Positions 35,453 to 44,160 of a stretch of 64,000 nt of DNA are shown here, in pieces. Location of the stretch: positions 229,204-293,203 of the forward strand of contig DASXUQ010000009.1 in assembly GCA_036504735.1 (NCBI GenBank), given 5' to 3'. The position numbers were made by a program, and so were the translations under genes. Under the pieces are notes generated by a model, which saw nothing but the letters and a program-made list of their open reading frames with translations, was not told the origin of the DNA and did no database searches. Origin of the DNA: a bacterium (GTDB lineage Bacteria; Electryoneota; RPQS01). Within the stretch, counting starts at the first letter, position 1. Every line of letters begins with the position of its first letter.

Positions 35453-35770
35453 GTTTCCGCGCTCCGAGCGGCTAACCGGCCGCGCCGAGCTGGGACTGGT
35501 AAAGAAAGAAGGCCGGCGCCGGGTCCTCCCCGAGTTGGTCCTTTTTTTTTATCCGCTCCCCACAGCCGCCACATCGGCTTCGGTGCGACCAAACGGGTCG
35601 GCAACAGCCCCGCCCGCCATTTCCACGTGCGCAAACTCCGCGAGTTCTATCGCCTGAATAAACAAATCTTTCCAGAAAACGGCCAGCTCTTCTTGCTGAT
35701 GCGTAAGCCCATTGAAGACTGGAAAGGGTTTGAAGAGCGGCTGCGCAGAGAAATTGGAAATTTGAAATAG
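35439..35770 (+). pseudogene. rnpA: ribonuclease P protein component, frame broken at a T9 run
   Basis: The frame opened at 35439 begins like RnpA ([10 protein letters not shown], then 'LGLVKKEGRRRVLPELVLFF') but leaves homology after a run of nine T at 35542-35550. The -1 frame resumes as HIGFGATKRVGNSPARHF, then 'VRKLREFYRLNK', the RNR-box region of RnpA, and stops at 35770. One more T would restore a continuous protein of about 110 residues. Options are an assembly or sequencing error in the homopolymer, slippage at the T-run that makes full protein, or a true loss. The gene is normally essential, so loss is the least likely. Confidence 0.85.
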
Positions 35771-35856
35771 GAAACCTCATTCCGACCTTCCCGTGCAACG
35801 TGGAGGAAGGAACAGAACGTCTGCTTTTGGCATTTGGGCTTTTTGGTTTTTGCCCC

Positions 35857-36093
35857 ATGCGTATCCTCTCCTGGCTGCTTCTCCGATTGATCGATCTGTA
35901 TGCGGTGACGATTGGGCCGCATTTTGGAGGGCGCTGCCGCTTTGAGCCGTCCTGCTCGCGCTATGCCCATGAAGCCATCGCGGTGCACGGCCCGTTTAAG
36001 GGAGTACGTCTGACCGTTGTCCGGCTGGCCAAGTGCGGCCCGTGGCACCACGGCGGGTTCGATCCCGTACCGCCGAAAAAGACAGGATTGTAG
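35857..36093 (+). CDS. yidD: membrane protein insertion efficiency factor YidD
   Basis: 78 residues from the ATG at 35857. The family hallmark PHFGGRCRFEPSCSRYAHEAI (the C-R-F-x-P-S-C-S-x-Y block) and LAKCGPWHHGGFDPVP are complete. YidD is an amphipathic helper at the inner membrane that aids YidC/Sec insertion. Position between rnpA and yidC is the usual one. The bases just before it (35825-35856) are a TTTGGG word repeat with no clear ribosome site, so coupling to rnpA is possible. Confidence 0.93.
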   Translation: MRILSWLLLRLIDLYAVTIGPHFGGRCRFEPSCSRYAHEAIAVHGPFKGVRLTVVRLAKCGPWHHGGFDPVPPKKTGL

Positions 36094-36130
36094 ACTGGAC
36101 AGATACCACGTTGTTTTTCCCGCGAAGCGG

Positions 36131-36160
36131 GCCGCGGGTGCAAGGAGCACCCCTGCCCGC
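36131..36160. repeat. family D palindrome between yidD and yidC
   Basis: GCCGCGGGTGC-AAGGA-GCACCCCTGCCCGC, a variant of the GCAGGGGT palindrome, followed by a TTTGCCGTTTGCTGTTTGG word repeat. Confidence 0.7.
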
Positions 36161-36226
36161 TGTTTGCCGTTTGCTGTTTGGACCATGCTCGATTATGTGC
36201 AGAAAAAGAAATAACAAAAGGTTCGC

Positions 36227-37993
36227 ATGTTCGACCGCAGAACTCTTATCGCCTTCGCCGTTGTTGCGCTGATTCTGATTCTCCTTCCCAAGTATATGCA
36301 GTGGGTCAATCCGCCGCGGCCCGTTCCGGTAACCACCGAAGCGCCTAAGACCCCGCCGGCAGACACGACCACTACCGCTGCCGCGCCGAGCGCGCCGGTA
36401 AAGGCTCCGGCGGATACCGTCGCCACCACAATGCAACCCAAGACAGAACCGGGAGTCATCTCGCCCGACACGGCGCAGCCGGTGCCGGGGTATGTGACCG
36501 TGGAGACGCCGCTGTTTGACATGGCCATTGGGTCGAATGCGCAGGTGACGCGGTATAATCTGAAGAAGTACCACGTGACTACCGGCCAGCCGGTGGCGCT
36601 GCATCAGCCGCCGACTCAGGTAAGTCCGGCCATCGGCGCGGTGGACTTCGATTTCGGCGATGCCAATCCCCACACGCTGAAGAATCTGCGCTTCAAGGCC
36701 AGCAAGACTACTCTGAATATCGGCGAGGGCGGCGCGGACTCGGTGGTGTTTACGGCGGGCGATTCGGTGGGCCAGCAGATCCGGCTAACTTATATTATCC
36801 GCGGCGACAAGTACGGGTTTGATCTGGCGCTGCGCACGGAAAAGCTGGCCGTGCCCGAGACCGGGGAATTCCACGTGCTGTGGAAGGGCGGCGTGCCGGT
36901 GACCGAGCCGGATCCGGCGCGGGATATTCAGTATGCCGGAGCCTATGCCAAGGTCGGCGATGAGGTGGTGACGGTTAAGGCGGGCAAGGATCCCAAAAAG
37001 GAATTTACCCAGACGGGCTCGACCGGGTTTGTGGCGGTGCGCTCCAAGTACTTCATCGCGGCGGTGATTCCCAATTTGCCGGCGGCGGGAACGGAGATTG
37101 TAGGCCGCAATGCCGCGCCCAAGGACAAAACCTCTCTGCCTTCCTATGATGCCACGCTGCGCGAGACCTGGGGCAAGAACGCGCTGGGCTACTGGACGGT
37201 CTATTGGGGACCGATGAAGTATGAGAATCTGAAGGCCCTGAATGCCGGCGTTGAAGAGACGATGAACTGGGGCTGGGCGATTATCAAGCCGATCTCGCGC
37301 CTGATTTTGAAGGCACTGGTGGGGCTGCACAGTGTCATTTCCAACTACGGCATTGTGATCATCATCTTTGCGATCTTCATTAAGCTGCTGCTCTGGCCGC
37401 TGACGCGCAAGTCGCAGATCTCGATGAAGAAGATGAGCGCTTTGCAGCCGGAAATTCAGGAGCTGCGGGAGACGCACAAGAATAACCCGCAGGCGATGAA
37501 CGCGGCGATCATGCGGCTCTACAAGGAGCGCGGGATCAATCCGGCGTCGGGCTGCCTGATGCTGCTGCCGCAGATGCCGGTACTGTACGCGTTGTATGCG
37601 ATCTTTTCCAGCACCATCGAATTCCGCCAGGCGCCGTTCTTCGGATGGATCAAGGATCTGGCGCAGCCGGACATCGTGGCTCAGTTGCCGTTTTCGATTC
37701 CGCTCTACGGCGCGCACGTCACGATTCTGCCGCTGATTATGGGCGTCACGCAGTTCTTCATGGCCAAGCGCACGGCCACGGACCCGAACCAGAAGGCGAT
37801 GATCTACCTCATGCCCGTGATGATGATGCTGATCTTCAATAACCTTCCCTCGGGCCTGACGCTCTACTACACGCTCTTCAATCTGCTGGCCATCGTCGAG
37901 CAGAACTTCATCAAGGTCCCCGACTTCACGCCTTCGGTGCAAGTGATCGAAGAAAAAAGCCAAAAGGCCAAAAAGCCAAAAAGCCAAAATTAG
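36227..37993 (+). CDS. yidC: membrane protein insertase YidC
   Basis: 588 residues. An N-terminal transmembrane segment (about 6-24) and a Pro/Thr/Ala linker lead to the periplasmic beta-supersandwich domain (about 85-320). The conserved five-helix core (about 350-580) has 'IISNYGIVIIIFAIFIKLLLWPLT' in its first helix, 'MKKMSALQPEIQELRE' in the cytoplasmic hairpin and 'GCLMLLPQMPVLYALYAIF' after it. It inserts membrane proteins with or without Sec. The C-terminal tail EEKSQKAKKPKSQN is encoded by a tandem AAAAGCC word repeat, so its length is probably variable. Confidence 0.96.
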   Translation: MFDRRTLIAFAVVALILILLPKYMQWVNPPRPVPVTTEAPKTPPADTTTTAAAPSAPVKAPADTVATTMQPKTEPGVISPDTAQPVPGYVTVETPLFDMAIGSNAQVTRYNLKKYHVTTGQPVALHQPPTQVSPAIGAVDFDFGDANPHTLKNLRFKASKTTLNIGEGGADSVVFTAGDSVGQQIRLTYIIRGDKYGFDLALRTEKLAVPETGEFHVLWKGGVPVTEPDPARDIQYAGAYAKVGDEVVTVKAGKDPKKEFTQTGSTGFVAVRSKYFIAAVIPNLPAAGTEIVGRNAAPKDKTSLPSYDATLRETWGKNALGYWTVYWGPMKYENLKALNAGVEETMNWGWAIIKPISRLILKALVGLHSVISNYGIVIIIFAIFIKLLLWPLTRKSQISMKKMSALQPEIQELRETHKNNPQAMNAAIMRLYKERGINPASGCLMLLPQMPVLYALYAIFSSTIEFRQAPFFGWIKDLAQPDIVAQLPFSIPLYGAHVTILPLIMGVTQFFMAKRTATDPNQKAMIYLMPVMMMLIFNNLPSGLTLYYTLFNLLAIVEQNFIKVPDFTPSVQVIEEKSQKAKKPKSQN

Positions 37994-38384
37994 ACGCGGG
38001 CACTTACGCTGTGAACGAGGGGTACAAGGGGGCGATGCGGACTTCTAAGACTGTGTTGTCACCTTTGGTAGCTGCTTGGAAAGGCTGGGGTTCGGCGGCG
38101 GGGAGTTATCGGCTCGACGTCAATAACTCTTCATAGGGGAAATTCTTTAGCCTTGCCAGAAGAGACTGAAGACTAAAGACTTGGGACCGGTGCCGAAAAT
38201 CGCGGTTTTGCAGGGGAAATGCAAAATAAGGTGCGGCGGGATGAACAGGATGCGAAGTGCTTGCACCATTATTAGAGCGAAGGATGAAGGCGTAAAGATG
38301 AAGGATGAAGTTAAGAGGTAGAGATATTGTAGATTAGGGTGGCATGGGGAGAGATGGGGAAGCTCTCCAACAGGAGAAACTGCG
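37994..38384. other. 391-base intergenic stretch upstream of the NLR-like gene
   Basis: No gene is seen. It contains word repeats (GAGACTGAAGACTAAAGAC at 38160 and GATGAAGGCGTAAAGATGAAG at 38282). The promoter of the NLR-like gene should lie here; I cannot identify boxes with confidence. A GGAG at 38373 serves the GTG start. Confidence 0.5.
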
Positions 38385-40928
38385 GTGCCAACACCAGAGA
38401 TTGTCACACTTCTGACTCAGCTCGGCCAGATCGTACCGGGAATCGAGGCGAACATTGTGACCGCCCTGCTCTTCAAGTTCGGCGGCAAGTTGGCACGCCC
38501 GTTGGTCAAACGAATCCGCGAGGAACTGTCTGCAACGAGCGGTGCGGATTTGTGGAAGCAGTTGGAAGCGGTGGAAGCGGGCACTGTAGAACCAAATGAT
38601 CTCGCGGCGTTGAATGGGGAAATTGCGAGGCTTATGGCACAGAGCCAGAGTTTTCAGGCGGACATCGCGGCTCTGCTGTCGGAAATCATCGCCGCCAGTG
38701 GCGAGGCTCGGGAGTTGATGGAGCAGACGCTGGCGGGGATGAAGACGCATGACGATGTGACGCGTGCAGATCATGACAAGCAGACGGTGCTGTTAGAAAA
38801 TATCCTTGCGCGACTTGCGACACTGGCAGCGCAGAGTCCCGTGGTTGCCGTGGGGAATGCTTTTCCCGAGCCGGTGACGCTCTACGGTCGGCCCGATGAG
38901 ACCAACCGCTTGAAGGACTTGTTGAGCTGCCACCAACCGCGGGTGATTCAACTGATCGGCCAGAGCGGAGTGGGCAAGACGGCACTGGCCGCGCGGGTGG
39001 TGCATGATTTGAAGCTGGACTATGTCCGCGTGGAGATGCACGGCGAAAGCGCCGAAGCGGTGACGAACAGGCTCTTTGAAATCTTGATTGGACAACAGGC
39101 ACCGCAGAGACCGCATGCGGAACTTGTGGCGGCGATTGTGGACGCATGGCAGAAGCGGAAATGCCTGCTGGTGCTGGACAATCTGCACAGCCTGCTGACG
39201 CCGGAGGCCGTTCCGAAAGACGATGCGGCCAAGCTGTTGCTGGAAAAGCTCGGCGAGCACGGCCAACTGCTGACCTTGGGCTGGCCGGGAACGGACGCGC
39301 TGGGGACGAGTAACGAGCACGTGCTCACGTGGCCGCTGGAAGGGATCAAGGAAACTCCCGGTGTTGCCAAGATGCGGGCGGAGGGTGTGAGCGGTGAGCC
39401 CAAAACGATCAGCCTTGAAAAGGTTGTGGAAACGCTCGATGGCAATCCGAAGATGCTCGAGATTTTGGCCACGCTGATTCGAAAATATGGTGGCCAGGCG
39501 ACGATTCTCGATCAATATCCGGATTGGGTTTCCGGCAGTATGGCACCTTTGCGCGCGGTGTGGGATGCCATCGGGAAGGAGTTGCAGGAACTGGTGGCGG
39601 CGCTGTGCGTGTTCCGGCGGGGAAGGAATGCCATGCGGTTAGGTGCGTTCCTTAACCGCAAGAATGTGCAGCCGCAGCTTGAGAGCTTGATGGCTTGGAG
39701 GTTGGTGCGGCCACTGGATGGGGTGCAGGATTATGGGCCGGATCATGATCTGGTTAGGAAGGTGGTAGGCGAGCATTTTGGCGAAGAGAAGCTGCATAAG
39801 TTGCATGGCCGTGCGATCGCGATTTGGTCTCGGGATACGGGGAACATTGGTAAGGAGAAGACACCGACGACACTTGAAGAGATTCGGCCGCTGCTCGAAG
39901 CCGGGTATCATCTGGCACAGAGGAAAGACGGCGACGCATTGTTAGAACTCATATGGTCGAAGCGGGGCGGACAGACACTTGATGAACTTGCCGGCATGTT
40001 CGGAGCTTGGACAGACATCATGGAGTTGTGGGCGGCGGCTTCTCTATATGCCTCGGATGAACGCAACCGTGCCGCAGCCCGACAGAATATGGGCATTTAC
40101 ATGCAGAGACGGGGCGACTGGGAAAGGGCCCTGGCGGAATACCGGGCATGTCTTGCGATCATGGAGAAGTTGGGCGATTTCGCAGGAGTGGCGAACAGCC
40201 GCGGTCAGATCGGGAGGGTGTATCACGATCAAAGGGAGTGGGAGAAGGCGCTTTCGGAATACCGGGCCAGCTTGGAGATTGCGGAGAAGATCAGGTATGT
40301 GGCGGGGGTGGCGAAGAGCCGTCACAATATCGGGGTGGTATATCAGGATGGAGGAAAGTGGGAGGAGGCGTTGGCTGAATACCGGGCCAGCTTAGAGATT
40401 GCGGAGAAGCTGGGGGACGTGGCGGGAGTAGCCAAGAGTCGTCACGAGATCGGGATGGTGTACCAAGCTCTGGGCGAGTGGGAGAGGGCGCTTTCGGAAT
40501 ACCGGGCCAGCTTAGAGATTGCGGAGAAGCTGGGGGACGTGGCGGGAGCAGCCAAGAGTCGTCACGAGATCGGGAGAGTGTATCAGAAGCAGGGGGAGTG
40601 GGAGAAGGCTCTGACGGAATACCGCACCAGTCTGGAGATTGCAGAGAAGATCGGGGATAAGCGGGGTGTGGCCGAAACGCACGGACAGATGGGCCTGCTC
40701 TATAAAGAGATCAAAGGATATGCCGAGGCGCTCCCGCACTCGCTGATGGCACTGTCGGTTTTTGCCCAAATAGGAGATCCACGAGTGAAGATCGTCGTAG
40801 GGCATTTGGTTCTCCTCCATCGGGCATGGGGTTCCGAGAATTTCGACACGGCGTGGAAGGAGCAGACGGGGGAAGAGGTGCCGGAGTGGGTGAAGGGGGA
40901 GACTGAAGGAATGCGGGAAGACAGGTAA
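38385..40928 (+). CDS. STAND/NLR-like ATPase with TPR repeats, possible immune sensor
   Basis: 847 residues from a GTG with GGAG upstream. The N-terminal part (about 1-160) is helical, unlike any effector I can name. The NTPase follows: P-loop LIGQSGVGKTALA (about 190-202), Walker B CLLVLDNLHSLL (about 260-271), and a winged-helix part with 'LDGNPKMLEILATLI'. From about residue 560 there are at least five TPRs of 40 residues whose DNA repeats every 120 bases are nearly identical, built as 'EWEKALSEYRASLEIAEK' and 'GVAKSRHEIGxVYQ'. Such proteins include bacterial antiviral sensors, but also regulators. The N-terminal effector role is unassigned. Confidence 0.8.
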   Translation: MPTPEIVTLLTQLGQIVPGIEANIVTALLFKFGGKLARPLVKRIREELSATSGADLWKQLEAVEAGTVEPNDLAALNGEIARLMAQSQSFQADIAALLSEIIAASGEARELMEQTLAGMKTHDDVTRADHDKQTVLLENILARLATLAAQSPVVAVGNAFPEPVTLYGRPDETNRLKDLLSCHQPRVIQLIGQSGVGKTALAARVVHDLKLDYVRVEMHGESAEAVTNRLFEILIGQQAPQRPHAELVAAIVDAWQKRKCLLVLDNLHSLLTPEAVPKDDAAKLLLEKLGEHGQLLTLGWPGTDALGTSNEHVLTWPLEGIKETPGVAKMRAEGVSGEPKTISLEKVVETLDGNPKMLEILATLIRKYGGQATILDQYPDWVSGSMAPLRAVWDAIGKELQELVAALCVFRRGRNAMRLGAFLNRKNVQPQLESLMAWRLVRPLDGVQDYGPDHDLVRKVVGEHFGEEKLHKLHGRAIAIWSRDTGNIGKEKTPTTLEEIRPLLEAGYHLAQRKDGDALLELIWSKRGGQTLDELAGMFGAWTDIMELWAAASLYASDERNRAAARQNMGIYMQRRGDWERALAEYRACLAIMEKLGDFAGVANSRGQIGRVYHDQREWEKALSEYRASLEIAEKIRYVAGVAKSRHNIGVVYQDGGKWEEALAEYRASLEIAEKLGDVAGVAKSRHEIGMVYQALGEWERALSEYRASLEIAEKLGDVAGAAKSRHEIGRVYQKQGEWEKALTEYRTSLEIAEKIGDKRGVAETHGQMGLLYKEIKGYAEALPHSLMALSVFAQIGDPRVKIVVGHLVLLHRAWGSENFDTAWKEQTGEEVPEWVKGETEGMREDR
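40080..40700 (+). repeat. 120-bp tandem repeats encoding TPRs
   Basis: Five consecutive units (anchor GGAATACCGGGC at 40137, 40257, 40377, 40497, then a variant at 40617) are spaced exactly 120 bases. The central copies differ by few bases. In-frame gain or loss of units is likely between strains. Confidence 0.9.
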
Positions 40929-40959
40929 GCCCGGCAGGTAAGCTGAGGTCCTTCACTTC

Positions 40960-41498
40960 GTTCAGGTCGAAGACTCCGTTGGAGTCCACGGACTCTAACG
41001 AGATGACAAGGGTTGTGAACGGCACGGTGCGGGGAAACGAAAGACTTGAGCCGCAGCCGCAAGGAAGCTGAGGTCCTTCAGCCCGCAGCGGGCTTCAGGA
41101 TGACAAATCTTAAGGGGCAGGGCTTCATGGGGAGAATCGTTCAGGTCGAAGACTCCGTTGGAGTCTACGGACTCTAACGAGATGACAAGGGTTGTGAATG
41201 GCGCGGTGCGGGGAAACGAAAAACTTGAGCCGCAGCCGCAGGGAAGCGGAGGTCCTTCAGCCCGCAGCGGGCTTCAGGATGACAAATCTTAAGGGGCAGG
41301 GTTTCATGGGGAGAATCATCATGTCGAAGTACATTATGGGTGGAGTCCACGGACTCTAACGAGATGACAAGGGTTGTGAGTGGGACGGTGCGGGGAAACG
41401 GGAGATTTGAGCCCGGCAGGGAAGCTGAGGTCCTTCAGCCCGAAGCGGGCTTCAGGATGACAAATCTTAGGGGACGGGGCTTCATGGGAAGAATCATC
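40960..41498 (+). repeat. three tandem copies of a 179-182 bp leader of the next gene
   Basis: The anchor TGGAGTCxACGGACTCTAAC recurs at 40980, 41159 and 41341. Each unit also holds a half family A motif (CTTCAGGATGACAAATCTTA) and TTCATGGGGAGAATC. The second unit even carries the first codons of the downstream gene (MSKYIMG at about 41322) before the third unit begins. No gene is otherwise present in 40929-41498. Confidence 0.88.
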
Positions 41499-43094
41499 AT
41501 GTCAAAGTACATTATGGGTTTGGTGTTGTTGTGCGCGGTGAGCGGGTTTGCGCAGGGCGGGTGGGTGCAGATAAGCAGTCCGACCACGAATGATCTGACC
41601 TCGGTGGATTTTTCCTGGATACCGAATGGGCTGGCGGTGGGTGATGCGCGGACGATTCTACGAACATCCGACAACGGGATAACCTGGAGCATCGTGAACG
41701 CGGGCGAAGGGGCGCGGCTGAATGCCGTCGCGATGACGGAGGACTCGATCGCGGTGGCTACAGGGCTGGACGGGCAGATCCTCTACACCGACAGATACGG
41801 TTCACAGTGGGAAGTGGTTCAGGAAGGCTGGATGATCGACTACCATGCGGCACATCAGCTCTCGCGGAATGTGGGCGTCGTGATGGGCAGGAACACGGTC
41901 CTGCAGCCGTTCGGTTCCTGGACGACCAACGAGTGGCAGAGCAAGACCGATTTCAATTTCTATGTGAATCACGATGGTTCAGGAAACGAAGGGGCTGTGA
42001 TGGGGGTGCACTTCCTGGACAACGCCTTGGGTTGCGCCGTGGTGCATATCTGGGACGGCCACGGGGCGATTGTCAAGACCACCGACGGCGGGGCAAACTG
42101 GACAACAACCTACTGGGGCGACTATCCACTGAATGCGATTACCGCCGCGCATGAAATTTCGGACGCCATGTTTGCCGCCGGTTCCAATGGCACTTTTCTG
42201 ATCTCGACTGATAACGGCGACACATGGACGGCAGGCGCGCCGGCCGGAACCGATATCTACGGCCTGAGTTTTGTAAATTCTCAACTGGGCTGGGTTGTCG
42301 GCAACGGCGGCAGGATCAAACGCACGACCGACGGCGGAGTCGGTTGGCAGGATCAGGCCAATCCCGCTGGCGATGAAACGCTGCGGGGAGTGCGTTTCAT
42401 CACCGCGGATATCGGCATAGCGGTCGGCGACGGCGGTGTAATTTTACGCACGACGACGGGCGGCATGCCCGGCAATACTCCTCCCGGCGCGTTTGCAAGA
42501 GTTTCACCGCCGGACAGTTCGTATCTGGGGTGCGGGGAAGAAAGTCTTGCCTGCATTCATTTCGGCTGGACCACGTCACAGGATGCGGACAACGATTCGG
42601 TGCGGTATCTGCTGCGGGTCAACGATCAGCACGGCGACACGCTGCACTTTGTCACGCGGGATACGGTGTTCACCGACAGCCTGCGCGCGTTCGTGGAGAC
42701 CGGGGATATCGTCTTCCACATCAACTGGCGTGTTTGGGCGACCGATGGACAGGATACGGTTGAAGCCGAAAACGGCGCGGGATTCTTCACCGCCACTGTG
42801 CCCGACGCCGCGACGCCCTTCATCCCTCATCCTTCAGCTTTCAGCCTTACGTGCTATCCTAATCCGTTCAATCCCACAACAACGCTGGCGATCTCATTGC
42901 CGCAGGCGGGCGAGACGACGCTGGCGGTGTATTCGATTGAAGGGCGGAAGGTGCTGGAGCAGCGGTTCGGTGTGCTGACGGCGGGTGAACATCGCGTGAC
43001 CTTTGACGGATCGAATCTGCCTTCGGGAATTTATATCTCGCGGGTGGAAGCCGGACGCGCGCGGTTCAGCCATAAGCTGGTGCTGCTGAAGTAA
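41499..43094 (+). CDS. secreted Ycf48/BNR-like propeller protein with T9SS sorting domain
   Basis: 531 residues from the ATG at 41499. A signal peptide (KYIMGLVLLCAVSGFAQ) precedes propeller repeats with 'TSDNGITWSIV', 'TTDGGANWTTT', 'STDNGDTWTAG' and 'TTDGGVGWQDQ', and repeated GNGG/GDGG turns, as in Ycf48-like proteins. A Fn3-like segment (about 345-430) is followed by the sorting module: CYPNPFNPTTTLAISLP, 'YSIEGRKVLEQRFGV' and 'LPSGIYISRV', ending LVLLK. The upstream leader is triplicated. The propeller ligand is unknown. Confidence 0.85.
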   Translation: MSKYIMGLVLLCAVSGFAQGGWVQISSPTTNDLTSVDFSWIPNGLAVGDARTILRTSDNGITWSIVNAGEGARLNAVAMTEDSIAVATGLDGQILYTDRYGSQWEVVQEGWMIDYHAAHQLSRNVGVVMGRNTVLQPFGSWTTNEWQSKTDFNFYVNHDGSGNEGAVMGVHFLDNALGCAVVHIWDGHGAIVKTTDGGANWTTTYWGDYPLNAITAAHEISDAMFAAGSNGTFLISTDNGDTWTAGAPAGTDIYGLSFVNSQLGWVVGNGGRIKRTTDGGVGWQDQANPAGDETLRGVRFITADIGIAVGDGGVILRTTTGGMPGNTPPGAFARVSPPDSSYLGCGEESLACIHFGWTTSQDADNDSVRYLLRVNDQHGDTLHFVTRDTVFTDSLRAFVETGDIVFHINWRVWATDGQDTVEAENGAGFFTATVPDAATPFIPHPSAFSLTCYPNPFNPTTTLAISLPQAGETTLAVYSIEGRKVLEQRFGVLTAGEHRVTFDGSNLPSGIYISRVEAGRARFSHKLVLLK

Positions 43095-43101
43095 TCCCGA
43101 T

Positions 43102-43221
43102 ACCCCCCTTTTATCCCCCCTTATTCTAAGGGGGGAGACCTGACCCCCCTTAGTCCCCCCGTAGACGGGGGGAGACCTGATGGCCCTTCCCCCTTTGAAA
43201 AAGGGGGAATCAGAAGGGGGT
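43102..43221. repeat. family B element upstream of the transporter gene
   Basis: C-runs and G-runs pair as CCCCCCTTATTCTAAGGGGGG, CCCCCCGTAGACGGGGGG and TTCCCCCTTTGAAAAAGGGGG. It lies 38 bases before the VIT1-like start. Confidence 0.9.
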
Positions 43222-43258
43222 GCTACTTTCACCTGCAAAATTTAGACGAGGGTATTTC

Positions 43259-43969
43259 ATGGCGGAGACGGCGGCGGAGCATAGTCACAAGGAAGAGCAC
43301 TTCTCCGGTACGGAGACCGTGCGGGATATTGTGATTGGGATGTCGGACGGGCTGACGGTGCCGTTTGCGCTGGCGGCGGGACTCTCGGGCGCGGTGGATC
43401 AGGCACATATTGTCGTGATTGCGGGGTTGGCGGAGATTGCGGCGGGCGCCATTGCCATGGGCCTCGGCGGCTATCTGGCGGCCAAGACCGAATCTGAACA
43501 TTATGCCAGCGAGCGCAAGCGCGAAGAGTGGGAGTGCGTGCATCTGCCGGAACGCGAGCGGGCCGAAGTGGAAGAGGTGCTGATGGGCTACGGCGTGGAC
43601 CAGGACGGGGCACAGCTTGTGACCACGCGCCTGATGGAGAACCGGAAGAAGTGGGTGGACTTCATGATGCGCTTCGAACTGGGCCTTGAGGAGCCGGATC
43701 CGAAGCGGGCGCGGGTGAGTGCGGCGACGATTGGAGTATCCTATATTGTGGGCGGGCTGGTGCCGCTCTTTCCGTACATGCTGATGAGCACCAGTGCGCG
43801 GGCATTGGTGGTGTCGGTGATCGTGACGCTGATTGCGCTGTTCATCTTCGGCTTTGTCAAGGGCCATTTTACCGGTATCAGCACATGGCGCAGCGGTCTG
43901 CAGACGATGCTGATCGGCGGCTTGGCGGCGGCGGCGGCGTTTGGCATTGCCAAATGGATTAGCGCATAG
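43259..43969 (+). CDS. VIT1/CCC1-family transporter
   Basis: 236 residues from the ATG at 43259 (GAGG upstream). The hallmark VRDIVIGMSDGLTVPFALAAG (about residues 21-41) and 'GLAEIAAGAIAMGLGGYLAAKTE' (about 58-80, with the small-residue helix of the family) are clear. A cytoplasmic alpha-helical, charged region (about 80-140) follows, rich in Glu as in metal-binding domains. Then come three more helices. The family exports Fe2+ or Mn2+ from the cytosol in exchange for protons. Metal specificity cannot be read directly. Confidence 0.9.
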   Translation: MAETAAEHSHKEEHFSGTETVRDIVIGMSDGLTVPFALAAGLSGAVDQAHIVVIAGLAEIAAGAIAMGLGGYLAAKTESEHYASERKREEWECVHLPERERAEVEEVLMGYGVDQDGAQLVTTRLMENRKKWVDFMMRFELGLEEPDPKRARVSAATIGVSYIVGGLVPLFPYMLMSTSARALVVSVIVTLIALFIFGFVKGHFTGISTWRSGLQTMLIGGLAAAAAFGIAKWISA

Positions 43970-43980
43970 GTCGCACGGGT

Positions 43981-44108
43981 TTGTCATCCTGTAAACCGCT
44001 GCGGTTTACAGGATCTCTCGGGAAGCCGCAGAGAAGAGAGATCCTGCATCCCGCAGACGGGCTGCAGGATGACAAGGTAAGGGGAGCGGGCTGCAGGATG
44101 ACAAGGTG
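43981..44108. repeat. family A nested-hairpin element, inverted, plus half copy
   Basis: The full unit at 43981-44075 has the reverse-complement order of the one at 613-706: CTGTAAACCGC-TGC-GGTTTACAG first, then the core GATCTCTCGGGAAG, then TGCATCCCGCAGACGGGCTGCA. A half copy (GGGCTGCAGGATGACAAGG) ends at 44106. Confidence 0.85.
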
Positions 44109-44160
44109 GGTTGAGTGATAGTTATAGTTGAGAAGGTATTCATGAAGGATGGGAGTTCTT

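Noticed and set aside
36785-37987. Open frame of 400 codons opposite yidC
   Set aside because: His/Arg-rich sequence typical of a reversed GC-rich gene; yidC on the plus strand is certain.
40080-40700. 120-base direct repeats considered as a CRISPR-like array
   Set aside because: They are translated in frame as TPR motifs without unique spacers, and no cas gene is near.
40960-41498. 179-base repeats considered as an attachment or insertion-sequence boundary
   Set aside because: They are tandem copies of a leader with no transposase or integrase between them.
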